Shown: positions 21,858 to 25,670 of the stretch, piece by piece
Position numbering within the stretch: position 1 is the stretch's first letter
Layout of the letters: the number at the start of each line of letters is the position of its first letter
Origin: Candidatus Daviesbacteria bacterium
GTDB taxonomy: Bacteria > Patescibacteriota > Microgenomatia > Daviesbacterales > UBA10151
Reading direction: 5' to 3'
DNA length: 25,670 nt
NCBI GenBank assembly: GCA_016186985.1
Contig: JACPKO010000015.1
Coordinates: 1 to 25,670, forward strand
Program-made: the position numbers and the translations under genes
Notes under the pieces: generated by a model
Told to the model about the DNA's origin: nothing
What the model saw: only the letters and a program-made list of their open reading frames with translations
The model's database searches: none

Positions 21858-23000
21858 ATGCTTTACAGTTTGAGAAGGCATTTTTTGATAGGCAGTTTTT
21901 TTATTGTAGTATTTTTATTGCCTCAATCCACTTACGCAACTGGTCCTCCTAACTTACTTTCTCCCGGTGATAATTCTATAGTCGAGAAATCCCCTAAGCT
22001 AACCTGGGAATATACCGGCGGATGTGTCGAATCCGGATCATGCTTTCGGGTAGAAGTTGATAATTCTGATGATTTTTCCACCCCTGAAAAATCCACTTAT
22101 ACCAATAATTATTCATATTCACCGCAGGGTCTAGCAGAAGGCAGCTGGAATTGGCGTGTCAAAGCTAAAGATGAAGCCCAAAAGTGGAGTGAGTGGACTA
22201 AGGTTTTTAAATTCAGAATCCAAACAGAATCCGCAGCTTCACCGCAACCTTCTTTATTACCAAACCCAACTTCCCAACCCTCACCCAGTACTACAGCCTT
22301 ACAAAAAAGTGAGAACAGTTTTAGTATCAAAGATATCCCCAGTGAGATAAATTCAAACCAGGAATTTGAAACTCAGGTTTTCCTAAACCTTCCTAATAAC
22401 CCCGAGCAAAATTTCTTCTTAAAAGGTGCATTTAAAAAAGATGGTTCGTCAAATTATTTTGGACAGACTTATTCAGCCGGATGGATTGGCAATTCTGAAA
22501 AATATTCCAAACAACTAAAAATTACGACGGGTACTACAGGTAATTGGGAGGGGAAAATTAAGGTTAAACCGGATATGGATGACTCGGGTTTTCAGGGAAG
22601 CGGAAGCTATATTTTTAAAGTTGCCAGGTATTCTGATTCCGGCTCTGGCCCAACCTGGAGCAATGAATTAAGTGTAAGAATTAGTGCTGCTGACACTCCC
22701 AAACCATCTTCCTCTACTTTAAAGGAGGAGGAAATTTCTGAGGAAGAGGATGAAAAAATTGACATAACAGCCAGTTTGGTAAATTCACCTGAAAAAAATT
22801 ACGTAATTCAGATAGCCTCTGTTGCGGGAGAAAGTCAAATCCGCAATAATACAACCTCGGGACTGGAAACTAAAGTCCTGGCGGAAAAAAATATTAATTG
22901 GTTTTTAGTAACTTTAGGGATAGGGGTTTTGGGGTTAGGGGGCGGGTTTGTTTTATACAAAATGAAAAAGGGAAAAATTGATGCAAAAATTTATAACTAG
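21858..23000 (+). CDS. Surface protein with FN3-like domain and C-terminal membrane anchor
   Basis: 380 residues. A signal peptide (about 1-27, LIGSFFIVVFLLPQSTYA) is followed by a domain at about 30-120 starting PPNLLSPGDNS, with WRVKAKDEAQKWSEWT; this is the usual wording of bacterial fibronectin-III-like domains. A Pro/Ser/Gln linker (about 122-150) leads to a second beta-rich domain (about 153-275), then an acidic stretch (EEEISEEEDEK) and one helix (about 347-367) with a KMKKGK stop-transfer end. It should be a membrane-anchored extracellular protein, perhaps binding glycan or protein. It overlaps tsaE by 20 nt and is probably cotranscribed with it; no functional link is implied. Confidence 0.75.
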   Translation: MLYSLRRHFLIGSFFIVVFLLPQSTYATGPPNLLSPGDNSIVEKSPKLTWEYTGGCVESGSCFRVEVDNSDDFSTPEKSTYTNNYSYSPQGLAEGSWNWRVKAKDEAQKWSEWTKVFKFRIQTESAASPQPSLLPNPTSQPSPSTTALQKSENSFSIKDIPSEINSNQEFETQVFLNLPNNPEQNFFLKGAFKKDGSSNYFGQTYSAGWIGNSEKYSKQLKITTGTTGNWEGKIKVKPDMDDSGFQGSGSYIFKVARYSDSGSGPTWSNELSVRISAADTPKPSSSTLKEEEISEEEDEKIDITASLVNSPEKNYVIQIASVAGESQIRNNTTSGLETKVLAEKNINWFLVTLGIGVLGLGGGFVLYKMKKGKIDAKIYN

Positions 23001-23403
23001 AAATGCCGGACAGACAAAGTCTTTTGCAAAAAAACTAGCAAAGGACTTTAAAAATGGCGGGATTATTGCTTTGTACGGACAGTTAGGAGCAGGTAAAACA
23101 ACTTTTACCCAGGGGTTTGCACAAGGCTTAGGGGTTTTAAACAAAATCACCTCCCCTACTTTTTTAATAATCAGGCAGTATTCTATACCGGGCCAAGTTA
23201 ACTTTTTCTACCATATAGATTTATATAGACTTAATAATATCGATCTAAAAACTTCCGGACTCGAAGAAATTTTAAATGACTTAAGCAATGTAGTTTTAAT
23301 CGAATGGGCAGATAAAATTAACGAAAGTCTTCCAAGCCAAGCAAAAAAGATTAGTCTAAAGAGAGTAAAAGAGGATATCCACGAAATCGTATTAACTAGC
23401 TAG
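22981..23403 (+). CDS. tsaE: tRNA t6A biosynthesis ATPase TsaE
   Basis: 140 residues from ATG 22981, preceded by GGGA; the TTG one codon earlier is a less likely start. P-loop GQLGAGKTTF (about 34-43), SPTF, the HIDLYRL motif and IEWADKI are the TsaE signature set. TsaE is the ATPase that drives the TsaBD complex making N6-threonylcarbamoyladenosine at position 37 of ANN-decoding tRNAs. Its 5' end lies in the preceding surface-protein gene (20-nt overlap). Its stop lies in a 16-bp palindrome shared with the convergent LPRTG protein gene. tsaB of the same pathway is 6 kb away on the other strand. Confidence 0.92.
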   Translation: MQKFITRNAGQTKSFAKKLAKDFKNGGIIALYGQLGAGKTTFTQGFAQGLGVLNKITSPTFLIIRQYSIPGQVNFFYHIDLYRLNNIDLKTSGLEEILNDLSNVVLIEWADKINESLPSQAKKISLKRVKEDIHEIVLTS

Positions 23404-23407
23404 TTAA
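23392..23407. repeat. 16-bp perfect palindrome at overlapping convergent stops
   Basis: TTAACTAGCTAGTTAA is fully self-complementary. The plus-strand tsaE stop TAG (23401-23403) and the minus-strand stop TAG (23402-23400) lie within it and overlap. Confidence 0.8.
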
Positions 23408-24461
23408 TCATCTGCTTCCCCATCCAAACTGAGTTAGCCGATTCTTCCTGAGATTCATTTTTCCTGCTCAGTTTTCTAATTATCCACCCGCCTGGTAATA
23501 ATGAAGCCAGTCCAAACCCTATCAGCGGCAAGCCAGTCCTTGGCAGTTCTTTAATGCTTGATGGGGCCTGGGAAATAACTTGGGGTACCCCGCCTTTTGT
23601 CTCAACCGTTGTAGGTGCCTTATAAACAGTACTTGTTGTTTCCCCTAAGACTTTTTGTCCGTAGGTATTATAAACATAAGTCAAGGTTGTGATGGTTGTA
23701 GTTGTCGGGCTCGGTGCTGGATTATTAATTGTAATGTTTGTTTCAGACCTGCTTGAACTTGAAGAAGAACTTGAAGAGCTGCCGCCCTGAGCCGTGACGT
23801 TTTGAGTAACAGTCTGGTTTTGATTATTATTTTGGGTCTGGTTTTGGTTTTGTTCCTGATTTTGGGAGACACAGACTACTACAGAGTTCACTATCTTTTT
23901 AATTTTGCCAACTTGACACTGGACTAAGTCAAAATCAGAAGGTTTTGGGGTAGGGGAAGGTGAAGGACTGGGACTTGCGCTTGGGCTTGGGCTGGGAGAA
24001 GGGCTTGGCGAAGGCGATGGGGATGGTGATGGAGACGGTGAAGGACTTGGTGATGGAGATGGGGATGGGCTTGGGGAAGGCGAAGGGGATGGGGAAGGAG
24101 AAGGAGATGGAGATGGAGATGGACTAGGAGAAGGTGAAGGAGATGGGCTTGGGCTTGGTGATGGTGATGGACTACAATTTTTCTCACAATCGCCATCTCC
24201 ATCTTCATCAGGAGGATTCTCATGAGACTCTTCTTCTTGCTCTTCACTTCCGCAACAATCTCCATTACCTCCATTCTCCCCACCGGATGTTTCAGTCCCC
24301 CCATCATCATCTACATCTGCCTTAACTATTTTAGGTCCCTGGTTTAAGAGGTTGCTGTTAACAATACTTATTCCGCTAAATGTTAAAAGCATCAAAACTG
24401 ACATCACTAAAAGTGAGTATTTAAAAGCTTTTATTGTTTTTTGTATTCTTACATCTTCCAT
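23400..24461 (-). CDS. Ser-Pro repeat surface protein with LPRTG C-terminal anchor
   Basis: 353 residues. An N-terminal hydrophobic segment (about 14-35) likely serves for export. An acidic, Gly/Glu-rich stretch with several Cys (51-96) is followed by about 37 Ser-Pro dipeptides (97-171), a short VQCQVGKIKKIVNSVVVCVS module, Asn/Gln- and Ser-rich low complexity and a Thr-rich part. Near the end, ELPRTG is followed by a hydrophobic stretch and RKLSRK, the layout of a sortase sorting signal. The repeat codons vary (AGT, AGC, TCA, TCT; CCA, CCT), which argues for selection on the protein. The Ser-Pro stalk may be glycosylated. No sortase gene lies in the window. It begins 1 nt after the Tat-like gene. 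Confidence 0.8.
   Translation of the reverse strand: MEDVRIQKTIKAFKYSLLVMSVLMLLTFSGISIVNSNLLNQGPKIVKADVDDDGGTETSGGENGGNGDCCGSEEQEEESHENPPDEDGDGDCEKNCSPSPSPSPSPSPSPSPSPSPSPSPSPSPSPSPSPSPSPSPSPSPSPSPSPSPSPSPSPSPSPSPSASPSPSPSPTPKPSDFDLVQCQVGKIKKIVNSVVVCVSQNQEQNQNQTQNNNQNQTVTQNVTAQGGSSSSSSSSSSRSETNITINNPAPSPTTTTITTLTYVYNTYGQKVLGETTSTVYKAPTTVETKGGVPQVISQAPSSIKELPRTGLPLIGFGLASLLPGGWIIRKLSRKNESQEESANSVWMGKQMIN
23949..24173 (-). repeat. Coding Ser-Pro repeat, period 6 bp
   Basis: About 225 bases of degenerate hexamer repeat encode the Ser-Pro stalk, with a single Ser-Ala interruption. The same stretch produces several open frames in other phases, which are shadows. Confidence 0.85.
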
Positions 24462-24462
24462 T

Positions 24463-25416
24463 TTATTCCCCTACAAGAACTAAGTTTGAATTTCCATGAG
24501 CAGGACCAATATAAACGGCAGGAGTAGAATCCCCGCTTGCAATCAAGTCGCGGATACGGCTATCAGGGATTTGTGAAAACGAAGTAAGCTGATGAGTACT
24601 TGGATCTTTTTCCTCACCCGGCCATAACCAGATAGCGGTTTGGTCCCTTTCAGCTAAGCCCCGGCTGTCTCTGAAAGTCGCTGGATTGGAAGCACTTTTC
24701 CTGCGCTCCCAGATTGCTACAAGTGCACAATTCAACTCACATGCCGACTCACAGCCCTGCGCATCCCGGCGTTTACCGGCAACCCTGTCTCTTACTTCAC
24801 CTGCAGGTCTTATAATTTTATAGGTATCCTGAGATTGGTCTGTGCTAAGTAACAGTCTTCCATTAAATCTTGCACTTCCTTTTGGTGCTGAAACAAAAAG
24901 CAGGGATTCTCTTACCTCACGGTATTTACCTGTTTTTTCATCTAAAAAGGCAATTGGCAGTCCGTCAGGTCCTAATATTGGGTTCTGGAGGTCATATTTT
25001 GGATAATTAGAGCTTCCGACTTCTTGCATAAGGTAAACTCCAACTGCTGCATCAGAGATAGCAAAGTTTTCTCCCCTTTCATTCCGGAGGACACGGTTTA
25101 CCTGGAAAAATCCATATCTGGCAATTTCATCCGGGACAAGACAGGGCACATTAGGACCGGTGCACTCAGCCTGTGCAAAAGCTGCTGGAGTAGCCAGAGC
25201 ATCACCTAAGCTTGCTAATATTTGTTCCCGGGTAAGGGGAGACTTGGGTGGTGTTAAGCTAGCTATTGCATCCAAAACCGGCATGGCCGGGCTTCTATCA
25301 ACCACCGTTAAAAGAGCAGCGCCGCCAGTTGCTATACTTACTTTTGCAAGATCTGAAAAAAACTGGCGTCTTGGAAAACTATCTCCTGATCTTTCTGCTC
25401 CTGTTGGTGTATTCAT
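24463..25416 (-). CDS. Secreted protein with Tat-like signal, unknown function
   Basis: 317 residues. SFPRRQFFSDL (13-23) followed by a weakly hydrophobic AKVSIATGGAALLTVV fits a twin-arginine signal (twin Arg, then x-F-F). AFAQA near 79-83 could be a later cleavage site. The mature part has paired cysteines (CTGPNVPC; CESACELNC) and beta-type sequence (FFQVNRVLRNERGENFAISD, GVYLMQEVG), with no family I recognise. It is cotranscribed with the LPRTG gene that starts 1 nt after its stop. TATAAA (25423-25428) lies 6 nt before ATG 25416, a leaderless-type arrangement. Tat export would need TatA/C genes elsewhere in the genome. Confidence 0.7.
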   Translation of the reverse strand: MNTPTGAERSGDSFPRRQFFSDLAKVSIATGGAALLTVVDRSPAMPVLDAIASLTPPKSPLTREQILASLGDALATPAAFAQAECTGPNVPCLVPDEIARYGFFQVNRVLRNERGENFAISDAAVGVYLMQEVGSSNYPKYDLQNPILGPDGLPIAFLDEKTGKYREVRESLLFVSAPKGSARFNGRLLLSTDQSQDTYKIIRPAGEVRDRVAGKRRDAQGCESACELNCALVAIWERRKSASNPATFRDSRGLAERDQTAIWLWPGEEKDPSTHQLTSFSQIPDSRIRDLIASGDSTPAVYIGPAHGNSNLVLVGE

Positions 25417-25422
25417 ATTTAA

Positions 25423-25428
25423 TTTATA
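25423..25428 (-). promoter_or_regulatory. Predicted -10 element of the Tat-like/LPRTG operon
   Basis: TATAAA on the minus strand, ending 6 nt before ATG 25416; no good -35 is visible. It shares the 101-base divergent spacer with the dgkA-like promoter. Confidence 0.45.
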
Positions 25429-25484
25429 TGCGGGCGAGGGTCTTAGGCAGAGTTTAAACCGAGTATATAAACTATTATCTCTTT

Positions 25485-25511
25485 TTGCAATCCCCTAAAA
25501 TCTGTTATCAT
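25485..25511 (+). promoter_or_regulatory. Predicted leaderless promoter of the dgkA-like gene
   Basis: TTGCAA (25485-25490), 15 nt, TATCAT (25506-25511), ending 6 nt before ATG 25518. TTTTGC at 17 nt spacing is an alternative -35. Confidence 0.5.
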
Positions 25512-25517
25512 ATCCTT

Positions 25518-25670
25518 ATGCCGGCAAAGCGCGCAATGTCTTTTAAATATGCAATCGAAGGGTTAATCACTGCTTTCCGAGACCAGCCTAATTTGATACT
25601 TCAACTTTGCATAACCTTGATAGTTTTGAGTTTGGGGTTTTATTTTCAAATCACCAAAGCCGAATGGTTA
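25518..25670 (+). CDS. DgkA-type diacylglycerol/undecaprenol kinase, N-terminal part
   Basis: 51 codons from ATG 25518 run off the right edge. SFKYAIEGLITAFRDQPNLILQ is split here as SFKYAIEGLITAFRDQ and PNLILQ, followed by a hydrophobic helix (LCITLIVLSLGFYFQI). The pattern S-F-x-x-A-x-x-G-x-x-x-x-F-R-x-x-x-N is the N-terminal signature of prokaryotic diacylglycerol kinases, which in Gram-positive-like organisms phosphorylate undecaprenol. That would fit the lipid-carrier demand of the glycosyltransferases here. The catalytic residues lie beyond the window. The gene appears leaderless. Confidence 0.85.
   Translation, partial: MPAKRAMSFKYAIEGLITAFRDQPNLILQLCITLIVLSLGFYFQITKAEWL

Noticed and set aside
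23924..24325. Open frames in other phases across the Ser-Pro repeat
   Set aside because: A 6-bp repeat without stops opens several frames at once; they encode His/Leu or similar monotony and lack start signals.
1..25670. tRNA, rRNA, CRISPR array or insertion sequence
   Set aside because: I looked for T-loop words, regularly spaced long direct repeats and transposase motifs and found none that hold up by eye.

Overview
The window looks like a chromosomal segment of a Candidate Phyla Radiation (Patescibacteria) bacterium, most likely from the Microgenomates side. This is inferred from gene content and AT-rich, tightly packed genes, not from a marker gene. Indicators are a dense run of polyprenyl-phosphate-sugar-type glycosyltransferases, a membrane CAP-domain protein, an LPxTG-type low-complexity surface protein, a very short TsaB, and FtsEX next to an EnvC-like M23 protein. 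An intact prfB (release factor 2) indicates that UGA is a stop codon, which argues against the UGA-recoding Absconditabacteria/Gracilibacteria.

Layout. 1-8006: cell-surface glycan assembly. On the minus strand are a left-truncated ArnT-like GT-C transferase, two GT2 polyprenyl-phosphate sugar synthases, two tandem paralogous GT39-like membrane transferases and a GT2-GtrA fusion; one further GT-C-like membrane protein is on the plus strand. 8075-10016: rmd-gmd, predicted to make GDP-D-rhamnose. 10017-11436: two orphan genes with their own promoters and a diverged 27-codon copy of the gmd 3' end. 11437-14998: a minus-strand rmlABCD operon for dTDP-L-rhamnose, with a hairpin in every spacer. 15014-16538: a small membrane protein, a CAP-domain protein and a short tsaB. 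16601-17301: a DUF4258-like/DUF2283-like pair and an asparaginase N-terminal fragment. 17369-21833: prfB, a membrane-anchored unknown, ftsE, ftsX and an EnvC-like M23 protein whose catalytic domain is circularly permuted. 21858-23403: a fibronectin-III-like surface protein and tsaE. 23400-25416 (minus): a Tat-like secreted protein and a Ser-Pro repeat LPRTG protein. 25518-end: the start of a DgkA-type kinase.

How the genes work together. Activated rhamnoses (GDP- and dTDP-linked) and polyprenyl-phosphate sugars would feed the GT-C enzymes, which glycosylate lipids or proteins outside the membrane. FtsEX probably gates the M23 hydrolase during cell separation. The CAP, FN3-like, Ser-Pro/LPRTG and Tat-like proteins are candidate cell-surface acceptors or wall proteins.

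Three signals stand out beyond ordinary annotation. First, the M23 domain has its halves in reversed order with all metal ligands retained. Second, four spacers hold long imperfect hairpins built from degenerate 7-8 bp units, with a different unit in each. Third, about thirteen genes have a -10-like hexamer ending 6-10 nt before the start codon, which points to widespread leaderless transcription. I saw no tRNA, rRNA, CRISPR array, insertion sequence or classical U-tract terminator.
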